Shown: positions 36,741-46,960 of the stretch, piece by piece
Position numbering within the stretch: the stretch's first letter is position 1
Layout of the letters: each line of letters starts with the position of its first letter
NCBI GenBank assembly: GCA_030835305.1
Contig: JAURPJ010000015.1
Coordinates: 147,564-211,563, forward strand
Direction of reading: 5' to 3'
Source of the DNA: Verrucomicrobiota bacterium
GTDB lineage: Bacteria; Verrucomicrobiota; Verrucomicrobiia; Verrucomicrobiales; Akkermansiaceae
DNA: 64,000 nucleotides
Notes under the pieces: model-generated
The model's input: only the letters and a program-made list of their open reading frames with translations
Databases searched by the model: none
What the model was told of the DNA's origin: nothing
Made by a program: the position numbers and the translations under genes

Positions 36741-38531
36741 ATGCCCACTATTCCCATTTCCAAAGCCCAATCGGAATACGATGTCATTATCGTCGGTTCC
36801 GGTGCCGGAGGCGGCCAGATGGCCTATACGCTCACCCTTACTGGAATCAAATGTCTCATGCTGGAGGCGGGGCGATCTTATGACGTGGAGAAAGAGACCC
36901 CGATGTTTCAAACCGGAAAAGACGCTCCGCTCGGCGGGGTTTCGACACCGGATAAGAATTTTGGGTTCTTCGACGCCACCATTGATGGGGGGTGGCAGGT
37001 GCCTGACGAACCCTATACCCAGGCGAGTGATAAGCCCGAAGAACAGTTCATGTGGTGGCGGGCCCGGATGATGGGGGGGCGGACCAATCACTGGGGGCGG
37101 ATTTCGCTGCGGAACGGACCCTACGATTTCAAGCCGTATTCGCGGGATGGGTTGGGATTTGATTGGCCGATTTCCTACGAGGATCTGGAACCTTACTACA
37201 CCAAGGTCGAGCAGCTCATCGGAGTTTATGGAACGAACGAGGGATTGGAGAATACGCCCGACTCCCCGAAGGGTGTCCTGCAACCACCGCCAAAGGGACG
37301 GGTGGGAGACCTGATGATTCAGAAGCACGCCAAAAAACTTGGTGTGCCGGTCGTGCCGATTCACCGGGCGGTTTTGACAAAGCCGCAGGATGGGAAAGAT
37401 CTCGCCCCCAAGCTTCATCCCGATAATCCGAAGGCGCAGAAGATTGTCGAGAACTCGATGTCATCGCGTGCGGCCTGCTTCTGGGCGACCGACTGTGGCC
37501 GGGGTTGCAGCATTCGTGCGAATTATCAAAGTACGACGGTTCACTTACCTCCGGCATTGGCGACGGGGAATCTCGATATCATTCCGAACGCTCATGTGCG
37601 GGAGGTGATTGTTGGGAAAGACGGAAAGGCCAAGGGCGTGCTCTTTATTGATAAGACGACGGGTAAGGAAGAGCGGGTGAAAGGGAAGGCCGTGGTTTTG
37701 GCCGCGAGTAGCGGCGAGACTGTGCGGATACTTTTAAACTCGGCGAGTGGTGACGGAATCGCCAACTCCAGTGGTCTTGTGGGGAAATACATCATGGACA
37801 CCGTTGGTTCCGATATGGTCGGGCAGATTCCGGCGCTCGAGAATTTACCGGCGCACAACGACGATGGAGCGGGCGGGTGTCACTTCTATTCACCTTGGTG
37901 GCTTTATAAGGAACAGAAGGCAGGGAAGATGGACTTTGCCCGCGGCTATCACATCGAGATTAGCGGAACGCGGGGCATGCCAAAAGGAAACAGTCCGGTT
38001 CCGGGGCATGTTTTGCAGGGGCTCTATGGAACGAAGCTTAAGGAGGCAGCGCGGCGTTACTATGGTTCCTTCATCCACGTCGCTTGTCGGGGAGAGATGA
38101 TTCCCAATGAGGGTTCCTTTGCCGAACTTGATCCCGAGGTGAAGGACAAGTGGGGGATTCCGGTCATGAAGTGGCATTGGAAGTGGAGCGATCACGAGTG
38201 GAACATGGCGGTTCATGCGCAGAATACTTTTGCGGAGATCTTTGAATCAGCGGGCGGGAAGGGGCTCTTTGATCCCAAGCGCGATCCGAAGAAGACTCTG
38301 CTCAAAGGTGGTCAGGTCATTCACGAGGTGGGTGGTGCGATCATGGGGGCCGATTCGAAGAAGTCGGTTTGCAACCAATGGAACCAGACCTGGGATATCA
38401 AAAATCTCCTCCTTTGTGACGGAGCGCCCTTTGCCTCGAATGCCGATAAGAATCCCACCGAAACCATCATGGCCTTGGCTTGGCGGGCCGCGGACCGCCT
38501 CATTGAACAAGCACGGAAAGGAAACCTTTAA
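36741..38531 (+). CDS. GMC-family oxidoreductase, large FAD subunit
   Basis: A 596-residue flavoprotein of the membrane gluconate/sorbitol-dehydrogenase branch of GMC oxidoreductases. The ATG at 36741 (MPTIPISKAQSEYDVIIVGS) is chosen so that the Rossmann FAD loop GSGAGGGQMAYTL is near the N-terminus. GMMGGRTNHWGRISLRNGPY (FAD-binding), FDWPISYEDLEPYYTKVEQL, SSGETVRILLNSASG and the C-terminal DGAPFASNADKNPTETIMAL block follow. A signal peptide is not apparent. It lies one base from the gluconate 2-dehydrogenase subunit 3-like gene, so the two probably form a heterodimer oxidising a sugar or polyol and passing electrons to the respiratory chain. The substrate is unknown. Confidence 0.92.
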   Translation: MPTIPISKAQSEYDVIIVGSGAGGGQMAYTLTLTGIKCLMLEAGRSYDVEKETPMFQTGKDAPLGGVSTPDKNFGFFDATIDGGWQVPDEPYTQASDKPEEQFMWWRARMMGGRTNHWGRISLRNGPYDFKPYSRDGLGFDWPISYEDLEPYYTKVEQLIGVYGTNEGLENTPDSPKGVLQPPPKGRVGDLMIQKHAKKLGVPVVPIHRAVLTKPQDGKDLAPKLHPDNPKAQKIVENSMSSRAACFWATDCGRGCSIRANYQSTTVHLPPALATGNLDIIPNAHVREVIVGKDGKAKGVLFIDKTTGKEERVKGKAVVLAASSGETVRILLNSASGDGIANSSGLVGKYIMDTVGSDMVGQIPALENLPAHNDDGAGGCHFYSPWWLYKEQKAGKMDFARGYHIEISGTRGMPKGNSPVPGHVLQGLYGTKLKEAARRYYGSFIHVACRGEMIPNEGSFAELDPEVKDKWGIPVMKWHWKWSDHEWNMAVHAQNTFAEIFESAGGKGLFDPKRDPKKTLLKGGQVIHEVGGAIMGADSKKSVCNQWNQTWDIKNLLLCDGAPFASNADKNPTETIMALAWRAADRLIEQARKGNL

Positions 38532-38532
38532 G

Positions 38533-39162
38533 ATGAATTCTCAAGATCAAGAAACCAGACTTCCCCGTCGCCGCGTCCTGCAATGGTTTGCTGCGGTCGC
38601 GGCAGCTGAAAGAGTGGCCCTGCCCCCGGCATTGGCTCAAGAGGCGAGACCTGCCGCGAGCGGTTATGGCCAGGATCCCGTCATGGCGAAGAGCTACGAG
38701 CGGGGTGAGGTTTGGCCTTTGACGATGACCAAGGCGGAAAAGAAGGCTACCGTTGCCTTGGCCGATATCATCTTTCCGGCAGATGATTTGGGGCCCTCAG
38801 CCAGCGAGGTGCGCGTGGCTGATTTTATTGATGAATGGGTCAGTGCTCCTTATCCCAGACAAAAGGGTGATCGGCGAGTGATCATTCCCGGAATCAAGGG
38901 GATGAACGAGGAATGTCGGAAACACTTTCAGAAAGACTTTGCCGATCTTAAAGATTCAGAGAAGAAAAAAGTATGTGACGTCATGGCGAAGGGAAACCAT
39001 TTCTTCAACGTTTTCGTCGGGTTGGCATCCGGGGCATACTACAGCGATCCGCGATGCTGGAAGGCGCTCGGGTATGTCGGGAATGCTCCCTATGGAGGGC
39101 CCTTCAAAGGACCTCCCGAAGAGGTTCTGAAAAAGGCGGGCGTGGAGCAGACGGTGGAATGA
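38533..39162 (+). CDS. Gluconate 2-dehydrogenase subunit 3-like protein (Tat-exported)
   Basis: A 209-residue small subunit. The Tat-like signal is LPRRRVLQWFAAVAAAERVA (R12-R14), ending near ALAQEARP. The mature part has LTMTKAEKKATVALADIIFP, SASEVRVADFIDEWVSAPYP and GLASGAYYSDPRCWKALGYV, the pattern of the subunit 3 family whose Tat signal carries the GMC partner across the membrane. The GMC subunit lacks its own signal, consistent with hitchhiker export. It starts one base after the GMC stop, and its stop overlaps the lipoprotein start (ATGA). Confidence 0.88.
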   Translation: MNSQDQETRLPRRRVLQWFAAVAAAERVALPPALAQEARPAASGYGQDPVMAKSYERGEVWPLTMTKAEKKATVALADIIFPADDLGPSASEVRVADFIDEWVSAPYPRQKGDRRVIIPGIKGMNEECRKHFQKDFADLKDSEKKKVCDVMAKGNHFFNVFVGLASGAYYSDPRCWKALGYVGNAPYGGPFKGPPEEVLKKAGVEQTVE

Positions 39163-39677
39163 GGCTGACAGCCATAGTCGCTCTTCGTGCGGTCCAGGCG
39201 TTGGTGTCTTGTTCTTCGGATGAGCCATTCTCCGAGACCTCCCACACCAGGAGAAAGGAAACTGAGTGGCAAGCGCATCCACGCAAGCCGGTTCCGAATG
39301 TTTTCGGGGGAAGCGGTCGGAAGAGATCCTTGGAGCACGGCTTTTATGAACAGGCTGGCAGTGTGCCTTCCAATGTCACCTGGGAGTCTGTCGCTCATTA
39401 TGACTTTCTCGGGTATCGCGGGTCCGTGATTGGGAATTCCGGTCATCCTTATTCAATTTCACCGTCAGGTCGTTTCGTAGTCATTCCGGTCACTTATCTT
39501 GTTGGTGAGGAAAGGCGCGAGTTGAAGATTTATGACAAGAAACGGAATCGCTTTATCCTCCGAAAGGTGGCCGGTTTGGCCATTCAGGATTTCGAGTGGT
39601 CGGCGGATGAGCGTTCCATCGTAGTCGTTTTCGATAATGATCAGAAAACCGGAATCCCTTTGGGTGAGTTCGACTGA
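39159..39677 (+). CDS. Small lipoprotein of unknown function
   Basis: A 172-residue protein overlapping the previous stop (ATGA). The N-terminus MRLTAIVALRAVQALVSCSS ends in a lipobox-like LVSC, so it is probably lipid-anchored. The mature part is beta-rich with two WD-like segments (HPYSISPSGRFVVIPVTYL and IQDFEWSADERSIVVVFDN), suggesting part of a propeller blade set, but it is too short for a full propeller. No family was recognised. Its coupling to the GMC/subunit 3 pair suggests an accessory role in that complex. Confidence 0.65.
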   Translation: MRLTAIVALRAVQALVSCSSDEPFSETSHTRRKETEWQAHPRKPVPNVFGGSGRKRSLEHGFYEQAGSVPSNVTWESVAHYDFLGYRGSVIGNSGHPYSISPSGRFVVIPVTYLVGEERRELKIYDKKRNRFILRKVAGLAIQDFEWSADERSIVVVFDNDQKTGIPLGEFD

Positions 39678-39698
39678 TTTCCGAACGATCGTTCAAGT

Positions 39699-41768
39699 TC
39701 AGAAGCGGTGGACAAAGTTTACGCGGACTTGCCGGGGCTCCATGGGTTGGAAGTGGATGTCGTTCACACCTCCGGTTTCGCCGGGGAGGCGGCTTTTGTA
39801 AAAGTATTCGATGTCGCGGTCATCGCGGTCGAAGAGGTTAAGGACATCGAGCGAGATCTCCCAGTTTTCACGTCGATAACCGAGGCGGGAGTTGACGATG
39901 AAGCTACTCTGGGAATTGAAGGTTCCGCTTTCTTCCAAGGGTCGGGCGGAGAAAAAACGTCCGCGAAGGGCGCCGAACCATCCTTCGTTTTGACCAATCG
40001 TGATGCCGGTGGACAAGGTGTGCTCGACGGCATTGGGGATGGCATCAAATCCGGATGGGGCATTGACGAAGCGGGCATCGCTCCAGGCGTATTCGGCATC
40101 GAAGGTGAACCATTCGGTTGGTCGCCATTAGATGGCGGCTTCGACTCCCCATCGCTCCGAGGCGTCGCCAGCTTCGCTCGTGCCGGCGTCGCCGATGTAG
40201 ACGGGCTCGCTATCACTTTCTAGAAACCAAAGACCGAGGGATGCGGTGAGATCTATGATGGCGTGGGTGCGGAGACCAATCTCGGCGCCCCGGGTTTGCA
40301 CGAGAGGATCGACGGGATCGAGCGGGGTGATCCCATCGGTGGGGTCGATGCTAATGGTAGTGCCGCGGGCGTCATTACTATGAAAGCCGTACCCCGCATT
40401 GAGGTAGACTTCGGTCTCGTTCCACGGACCGAAGGCGAGGTTGAGCTTGGGGCTAATGATGCCATCGCTCTCGTTTCCGGAGTTGGAGGCAAGGTCGCTT
40501 TGCACATCGAAGTGGAAAAGGTCGTCCCGGATGCCGAATCCGGCGCGGAACCAATCGTTCACCCTGGTTTCGTGATCGAGAAAGAGGCTGTAGCTTCCGA
40601 CAAAGACGTCGTCCTGGCGGATGGTATCGAAACGGCGGCGGTTTTGGGTGAGGTGGAGGCCGATGTCATCGATCCAGTCGTTGCGGGTCTGGAAGCCGAG
40701 GGTGGTATGGCTGGGGCGCCCCTGGATTTCGTAGTCCCAGCGATGTGAGAGGTTGAAGCCGGCGAAGAAGCGCGATTCGCTCTGTTCGAATTGATCACCA
40801 CGAATGGGGTCGTTGAGGAAGTAGGTGAAGTTGGAAAAGAGGTCCAGTTGGTAGGTGCCGAGCCAGGCGTTGAAGCGGGTGGTGCCGTTCCCTTCCTTGC
40901 GTTGCAAAGTGGTGGAGAGGCTGTGGCGGGCGGTGTCTCCGCCGGTGGTGGGATCGACCGCTCCGAAACGATCAATGGTGGCGATGGCGCGGGAGGGTTT
41001 TTGGTCGGAGGAATTCCAGTCGCCAAAGTGGGAGAGCGCGGTGACGTTCCAGTAGTTTTCGTCATCTCCTTCGCGGTATCGGGCGAAGAGATTGTAGCGA
41101 TCGTAGTTGTTTCCGCGCTGCCACGGACCGTCTTCGTGAGTCTATTCCAGGCCGAACGAGAAGTCGCCGCGTCCGACGGTCCAGGTGTCGGCCAGAACAA
41201 TGCGGGTGTAGTAATATTCACCATAAGTGGCCGAGAAGAGTCCGCCGGGAAGGACGTTGAAGAGCCGGTAATCAGCGCCGCCGGCTGTCGAAAGGTCGCC
41301 GAAGGAGGTTTTGATGGGGCCTTTGAAATAATCAACGTGCTGAACGAATTCGGGGACAATAAAATTGAGATCGGCGTAGCCTTGACCGTGACTGTGGGTG
41401 CGGTAGTTGGCGGGCATGCCATCGACTCCGACGTGAAAATCGGTGCCGTGATCAAGGTTGAAGCCCCGAACGAAATATTGGTTGGCCTTGCCGCCGCCGG
41501 AGTGCTGGGTCGAGATGAAACCGGGGATGACTTCGAGGAGCTCTCCACGTCGCAAGGTGGGGCGTTGACTGAGTTCTTCATGACTGGCCTGGCCGGAGGA
41601 GGCGGAAGTCGCTTTGCCAAGGATGTCTTCTGCTTTGCCGATCACTTCGACTTCGGGCAGGACTTCGGCGTCTTCAAAGGCATCCTGTGCGGAAGTCAGG
41701 AGAGGGAGGCCTCCCAGGATGAATACCAATCCTAAGAATTTGGAGGGGGAGCACAAAGACTGTTTCAT
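39699..41768 (-). pseudogene. TonB-dependent outer-membrane receptor interrupted by two in-frame stops
   Basis: A 690-codon frame runs from the ATG at 41768 to the C-terminal HRF at 39702 without any frameshift, but with TAG at 41142-41144 and TAA at 40128-40130. The parts fit a TonB receptor: signal peptide to LTSAQ; TonB-box region EVLPEVEVIGKAEDI; plug RRGELLEVIPGFISTQHSGG and YFVRGFNLDHGTDFHVGVDG; GPIKTSFGDLSTAGGADYRL; after the first stop, THEDGPWQRGNNYDRYNLFA; after the second, WRPTEWFTFDAEYAWSDARF and YRRENWEISLDVLNLFDRDD ending in an aromatic F. Both stops fall where relatives often have Tyr or another single residue. A recent pseudogene is most likely; sequencing errors at two sites are the alternative. 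Confidence 0.85.
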
Positions 41769-41922
41769 CGGTTGGAGCGATGAAAGAACAAGCTTTTACG
41801 ACGAGCAAGGGGAAAGGAGCGAGACCATGGGCCACCTCGAATTCTGAATTGTGAGACCTCCTCTCCGTCGTCAGGACTCTTTCATTCCAGAACTCGCTTT
41901 CGCCAAGTCGTTTCTGTCGGGA

Positions 41923-44900
41923 TTAAGGTTGGAGGGTGACCTTGAGGCGGAAAAAGAGGCTGCCTTCGGTTTGGACAAAGCCGGAGGCGCTTTTGTAGGT
42001 GACCTTCGAGGTGCCGTCGCCATTTGGAACACGGGAGATTTCCGGGACATTGGTGGCAGGATCCCAACTCAACAAATCGGAGGAGCTTTCCAGGGCGACT
42101 TCGATTCCGATGGCACTATCGCTGAGGTTGGTGGTGACCTGGATGGCGGTTCCGATGGTGACGACTTGAAACGGACTCGTGTTGGCCACCGTGGGAGAAG
42201 TTCCGAGAGCGTATTCGAGAAGGGCGGAGAGGCCATCGTTGTCGAGGTCTGCGTTGGGGTCTCCCGTGAAGCCGGTGGCTTCCGGTTCGCCCGGAGTGCC
42301 TCCCACGACGAGACTTTGTTTCCAGCTGGCGGCCAGGTCGAGATCGGGCGAGTTGGCGGGATCAATGAGAACCAGGCTGAAGCCATTGCCGTCGGGGCCG
42401 GTGGGCCATGGAGCTTGGTCGTCGTAGGTGAATTCCTGGATGGTGCTGTTGGAGGCGTCTTCCAGTTTGATGCGGTCACTGCCGTTGTTGAGGCGGGAGT
42501 TGTTCTGGAAGGTCCCCGCGATGGGGAGACCGGGCCCATGGACGGCTTCGAAGGCCACTTGATCCAGGACGACCAAGGTGCGCTCTCCGGGGGCGAGGGT
42601 GCTTCCGTCGGGGAAGTTGAAATCGATTCCTGCGGTGAACTTGATGCCCGTGAGGTCAAGGGTGATGGAGTCGCTGATGTTAAGAAGTTCGAGATACTCG
42701 GCGTCACCATTCGGGTCTGCGGGGTGATACATGATCTCGCTGATGGTGAGGTAGAGCTGGGCGTCACTCGGGTTATTGGGAGTGTTGATGGAATCAACGA
42801 CCTGGCCGTCATCATTCCTGAGCGTGAGGACTTCGCTAAAGTTGGAGAGCTTTCCCGAGTATGGGGCGGCGACGAGGTGTTCCTCGTTGGCGGTCGGCGA
42901 CGTCGCGCGGTTCAGGAAGTCCTTGCTGCTGGGGCTGACATAAAGGTCGCTTCCGCGTTCAATGACGGTTCCGGGACGGAAGGTGATGTCGACGCCCCCT
43001 TCGAGAGTCCAGCCGGAGAGGTCGATTTCGGTGTCCTCGTTATTGTGGATGCGGATGTATTCCTCCTCCTGGTTGCCGCTGTTGGGATTGGCTTCGACTT
43101 CGGCGATGGTGATGTCGGGATTGCTGGGTTCGGCGTCGGGGATGAGAGAAGGGTAATTGTTATAAAGCACTCTGCGGCGGCTGTTGAGGTAGCTGTCGAT
43201 GGATCCGACATTGCTGCTCAGCGGCGGGGAGGCGGGGCTAATGATGTCACGGGCGAGGTTTTCGAGGATACGTTCGTTAAAAGGGGTGCTGGAAGGTTGG
43301 AGAACCTCGTCCATGAGAGTGCGGAGACGCCGGAGGTAGATCCGCTGGGTGACGGGCTCCTCGAAGATGACATCGTAAAGGATGTTCCACTGATTGGCGT
43401 TTTGTTTTTTGTGTTCTTCGTCGCCAAAGAAGGGATGCGGAAGGAAGGTGCCGCCATCGCCAACAACGCCAAAGGTAAAGTCTTTGTCCCACGGGAGGAG
43501 ACGCCAGCGTTCGTCACCGCGTGTATCGAGATACATGTAGAAATTTTTGCGAAGGTCGTCGGCATCTTGAATGATGGAGCGGGCCGCGAGGTAGTTGATG
43601 ACCTGGGGAAGGTCGAGGTTGTCGACGACCCACTGGCGTCGCTGGGCGGAGGTTGGAAGATTGAGCCCGGCGACGAGATCGGCCGCGGAGTCGATGTTGC
43701 TTTCGTCTCCGGTTTTCTTTTCGATCCCGGTGATGGTGTCAAAGAAGACGGGATTGAGATTACTGCGTTGGACAAATTTGTAGAGGTCGCCTTCCTCGTC
43801 ATAGCCGTAGCGATCGAGGAAGTCTTCGTCCACTTGCTCGATGGCGATGCCAACGCGATCGTTGCCTCCATTGACGCGAAGTTGCCAAAGGTAAGAGAGG
43901 CAGGATTCGTTGCCGGCGAGGCGGTGGGTATCGAAGGCGAGCGGTTGGCGGACATAGGTGCTGTCGGCTCCCCGACCGTTGATGTTGATTTCACCAACGG
44001 AGGGCATTTCTTCATTGATGTAGAATGAATCACCGCGATTGAAGTCGAACTTCTGGGACTGCGAGCCGTTGGTGGCTTGTCCGCGCTGGCGGATGAAAAT
44101 GTTGTCGTAAAAGCGGCCGAGGAAATACACCGAGGCGCGGGTTCCACCGCGGGTATTGCCGGCGGTGCGGTTTTGGCTGAACCACTGGAGGAGGGGGAGA
44201 TCGGAGGAAACGGAAGGATCGCTGGTAACGGTGCCGAAGTATTCCGCTGATTGGTTGTTGCCGGTCTGATCGAGGAAAAGAGGGGCCCGGGATGAGCTAC
44301 CCGAGGTGTCGTTGGCGGTGACAAACCAGCGCACCATGTCTTCCCGGCCATATGCTGATGACGGGATGGTGGCGGTGTAAATGGAGTCACCGGCCGAGGC
44401 ATCATTACCGGATCCGTTGTCGAGCATGGGGACGGTGGTCGAGGTGCCGTATTGGATGCGATAGGTCAGGTCGACATCACCAATGGCAACCAGTCTGGGC
44501 GAGATCGTGGCAGTGACAATAACGTCCTCGGTCTCTGCCGGTTGTTGGGGTGTATGGGATACGTTGGCGATCTCGGGGCCGGGATTTGCGGAGCCGGTGA
44601 GGTTTTCGGATCCCGGGGTGGGTGAGGCCAGATATCCGGAAAGTAGAGGTCCGGTGGGAGGGGAAGTTGCGGTGAGTTCGGCGTCGATGAGGAGGTCACT
44701 GCTGCCAGCGCTGCGATTCAAGCTGTGAAGAGCGAGAACATTGGTGCCGTTTTGGAGTTCGGAGATGAGGTTCGAGATGTCGATCTCATCCACGTTATCG
44801 CTTTCGTTGGCGTTGGCGGTGGCGGAACTTTCCCAGTCGGGGTTTACGGGAGCATTGCGGGAAGTGATGAGCACGCCATTGAGGTAGGCGACGTAGCCGT

Positions 44901-46839
44901 CGTCATAGCGTACGCGAAAGTTGAGGGTGCTTATTTGGCTGGTGTCGGCGATTTCAAAGGGAATGCGGACATAGGCGGTGGCTCCGTTTCCGGAGAGTTG
45001 GGTGCCAATGTTGACATCAATAAAGGGGAGGTAGTCAGGCCCACTGTCAAAGCCCACTCCGGTTCCGGTTTCTGGTCGGAGCCAGCTTTGGGTGTCGAAG
45101 GCGGGGAAAGTCCAGGTCAGTCCGAGGGCTCCGTTTTGCGGAATGAGGACTTCGGCGTTTGAATTTTCGAGCAGGTCTGTTGAGGCCCCTCCTTCGGCGA
45201 AAGTTCCGTACGAGATGTCTCCGAATTGAGACGGGTATTCTGGTGAGTATTCGCTTTTGATGGTGGTTCCGTCCGGTTCGACAAGTGCGAGATATTCCCC
45301 GCCGGTGGTGAGCCTGAAGTTGGTGTGGAGGAAGCCATCGGGGTCGACGTAGTCATCCGTGTCTCTCCCTGAGGCAAAGACGATGAGGTAAGCGTTTTGG
45401 GCGAGTGAGGTGCCCGCAGGGAATTCCCATTTGGTGGGATTGTTTGCTGAATCGGTGAGGAACCAGCCGGATAAATCGACGGGGCCGGGGCCGGCATTGT
45501 AGAGCTCGATCCAGTCGGAAGATTCGCCGTCGCCATCATCGAGCGTGCCGCCATTGCTGGCCATGAATTCGTTGATACGAACGCCGGAGTTGGGAATGGC
45601 ATCTCCGACGAGAGCGTTGAGATTGATGACGGTGAGGGGGTTGAGCGCATCGTTGGTGGTGATGCGAAGCTGGGCTGAGAAGATGCCTTCACCGCCTTCG
45701 GGATCGAATCGAAGGGTGAGGGTGTCGCTGCCAAGGGGGGGGATGGAGGACGGAGCGGAGGTGATTGAAAAATTGGCGGCGTTGCTGCCGGTGAGTTCGG
45801 TGCCGGTGATGTTGAGAGTTTGCCCTCCACCGAGGTTGTTGATGGTGAGGGAGCCGTTTTGAGGAACGGCACCAACCTCGAAGTTGCCCAAGTCAAAGAA
45901 GCCTGGTGCAGAGATACGGGGGTCGTGAATGAAACCGCCCAGGGCGATCGTGACCGAGGGTTGCGTGGTGTCGTTGGTGGTGAAACTCAGCGCGGCATTG
46001 ATGGGTCCGGTGATGCCGGTGGGGTTGAAGGAAAACTGAACCACACCATTGTCGGATGGCACGATGCTGCCGGGGGAAGAGAGGATCAAAAAAGCGGATG
46101 CGTTGGGTCCGCTGAAGGCGAGGTTGGAAAGGGTGAGGTTTTGGGTCGCTCCAAGATTGGAGACTTCGAGGTTGAAGGTCTGAACCGAACCATCGAGCTC
46201 GAGATTCAACGAACTGTCGACCTGGAGGAGCGGGTCGGTTGGCGGGACGGTGTCTTCAAAAGCGATCTCGCCGAGGCCGACGCGGTCGCCCCCCGGAGTG
46301 CCGCCCTGGCCGTTTCTCCAGTTGTCGGTGAAGGTGAGTTCGACGTAGCGGGCGATGACGTTTTGGCTGAAGGCATTCGAGTCGCGGGTGTCCGCGCTGA
46401 AGGCGGCCTGGAAGGAAGGTGAGTAGGTGATGGAGCTCCCGAAACCTCCCGTGCCTTCGGCGCTGGTGGCGAAGCGGAGGGTGAATTCCCGTCCGCCATT
46501 GGTATTGGTGTTGGCGTAGCCCCAGGTGCTGATTTCGCTAAGGGCACGGTCTGAACCGAGGTCCATGATGAGAACAGGGTCGGCGACCCCATTTGCAAAG
46601 TAGTCGCCGCTTCCGCCATTGGGCGCATTGGTGACCCACGTGTGGGTGGATCCTCCGCCGATGCTATTGTGTGGTTCCGTTGCTTCAAATCCGGAGCCCG
46701 GCCCTTGGATCAGGTTGTTGACCGAATAAAGGTCGCTGCCCGAGGTGGAACTCGAGATTGAGGAAATCGGGTGGAATTCAGCGGCAGCAAGGCCAAGGGA
46801 AAGCGAAAGGAGAAGAATGAGAGGTCGCAGTAGCTTCAT
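41923..46839 (-). CDS. Giant secreted CotH-kinase / lamin-tail-domain protein
   Basis: A 1638-residue protein with signal peptide MKLLRPLILLLSLSLGLAAA. In order: a roughly 180-residue galactose-binding-like module (EISTWGYANTNTNGGREFTL, DRVGLGEIAFED) shared with the two upstream genes; two ASPM/HYDIN-like 'choice-of-anchor' beta repeats (about 200-410); a lamin-tail domain (VRINEFMASNGGTLDDGDGE, about 417-490); a CotH-like kinase domain (about 896-1133) with FIRQRGQATNGSQSQKFDFN and NFYMYLDTRGDERWRLLPWD; and two more lamin-tail domains (about 1243-1306 and 1363-1428). CotH kinases phosphorylate surface proteins in Bacillus spores. In Verrucomicrobia such chains are secreted, and the substrate is unknown. 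A terminator lies behind the gene upstream of it. Confidence 0.9.
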   Translation of the reverse strand: MKLLRPLILLLSLSLGLAAAEFHPISSISSSTSGSDLYSVNNLIQGPGSGFEATEPHNSIGGGSTHTWVTNAPNGGSGDYFANGVADPVLIMDLGSDRALSEISTWGYANTNTNGGREFTLRFATSAEGTGGFGSSITYSPSFQAAFSADTRDSNAFSQNVIARYVELTFTDNWRNGQGGTPGGDRVGLGEIAFEDTVPPTDPLLQVDSSLNLELDGSVQTFNLEVSNLGATQNLTLSNLAFSGPNASAFLILSSPGSIVPSDNGVVQFSFNPTGITGPINAALSFTTNDTTQPSVTIALGGFIHDPRISAPGFFDLGNFEVGAVPQNGSLTINNLGGGQTLNITGTELTGSNAANFSITSAPSSIPPLGSDTLTLRFDPEGGEGIFSAQLRITTNDALNPLTVINLNALVGDAIPNSGVRINEFMASNGGTLDDGDGESSDWIELYNAGPGPVDLSGWFLTDSANNPTKWEFPAGTSLAQNAYLIVFASGRDTDDYVDPDGFLHTNFRLTTGGEYLALVEPDGTTIKSEYSPEYPSQFGDISYGTFAEGGASTDLLENSNAEVLIPQNGALGLTWTFPAFDTQSWLRPETGTGVGFDSGPDYLPFIDVNIGTQLSGNGATAYVRIPFEIADTSQISTLNFRVRYDDGYVAYLNGVLITSRNAPVNPDWESSATANANESDNVDEIDISNLISELQNGTNVLALHSLNRSAGSSDLLIDAELTATSPPTGPLLSGYLASPTPGSENLTGSANPGPEIANVSHTPQQPAETEDVIVTATISPRLVAIGDVDLTYRIQYGTSTTVPMLDNGSGNDASAGDSIYTATIPSSAYGREDMVRWFVTANDTSGSSSRAPLFLDQTGNNQSAEYFGTVTSDPSVSSDLPLLQWFSQNRTAGNTRGGTRASVYFLGRFYDNIFIRQRGQATNGSQSQKFDFNRGDSFYINEEMPSVGEININGRGADSTYVRQPLAFDTHRLAGNESCLSYLWQLRVNGGNDRVGIAIEQVDEDFLDRYGYDEEGDLYKFVQRSNLNPVFFDTITGIEKKTGDESNIDSAADLVAGLNLPTSAQRRQWVVDNLDLPQVINYLAARSIIQDADDLRKNFYMYLDTRGDERWRLLPWDKDFTFGVVGDGGTFLPHPFFGDEEHKKQNANQWNILYDVIFEEPVTQRIYLRRLRTLMDEVLQPSSTPFNERILENLARDIISPASPPLSSNVGSIDSYLNSRRRVLYNNYPSLIPDAEPSNPDITIAEVEANPNSGNQEEEYIRIHNNEDTEIDLSGWTLEGGVDITFRPGTVIERGSDLYVSPSSKDFLNRATSPTANEEHLVAAPYSGKLSNFSEVLTLRNDDGQVVDSINTPNNPSDAQLYLTISEIMYHPADPNGDAEYLELLNISDSITLDLTGIKFTAGIDFNFPDGSTLAPGERTLVVLDQVAFEAVHGPGLPIAGTFQNNSRLNNGSDRIKLEDASNSTIQEFTYDDQAPWPTGPDGNGFSLVLIDPANSPDLDLAASWKQSLVVGGTPGEPEATGFTGDPNADLDNDGLSALLEYALGTSPTVANTSPFQVVTIGTAIQVTTNLSDSAIGIEVALESSSDLLSWDPATNVPEISRVPNGDGTSKVTYKSASGFVQTEGSLFFRLKVTLQP

Positions 46840-46901
46840 AATTGAAGTGGGTGAAAGGATACTTTTTTGAAGTATGGACGGGATTGGCTTGCTTGCAAGA
46901 A

Positions 46902-46935
46902 AGCCCCGACTGGATGGGGTGATCCGGTCGGGGCT
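46902..46935 (-). terminator. Intrinsic terminator after the module/choice-of-anchor gene
   Basis: On the minus strand AGCCCCGACCGG (46935-46924) pairs with CCAGTCGGGGCT (46913-46902), a 12 bp stem with one A-C mismatch and a 10-base loop, followed by TTCTT (46901-46897). It separates the gene ending at 46961 from the CotH gene starting at 46839, so the two are probably transcribed separately. Confidence 0.7.
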
Positions 46936-46960
46936 GGTCCAATGAAATATGGATTGTCAG

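Noticed and set aside
40791..41735. 314-codon plus-strand frame
   Set aside because: Antisense shadow of the TonB receptor pseudogene; it reads as Gly/Val/Glu-rich filler.
39699..41768. Stop-codon reassignment as the explanation for the receptor stops
   Set aside because: Two different stops (TAG and TAA) occur, and both codons terminate normal genes in this window.
41851..44028. 725-codon open frame on the plus strand
   Set aside because: It is an antisense shadow of the CotH/lamin-tail gene: low-complexity Gly/Val/Asp-rich text, no family features, no plausible start region.
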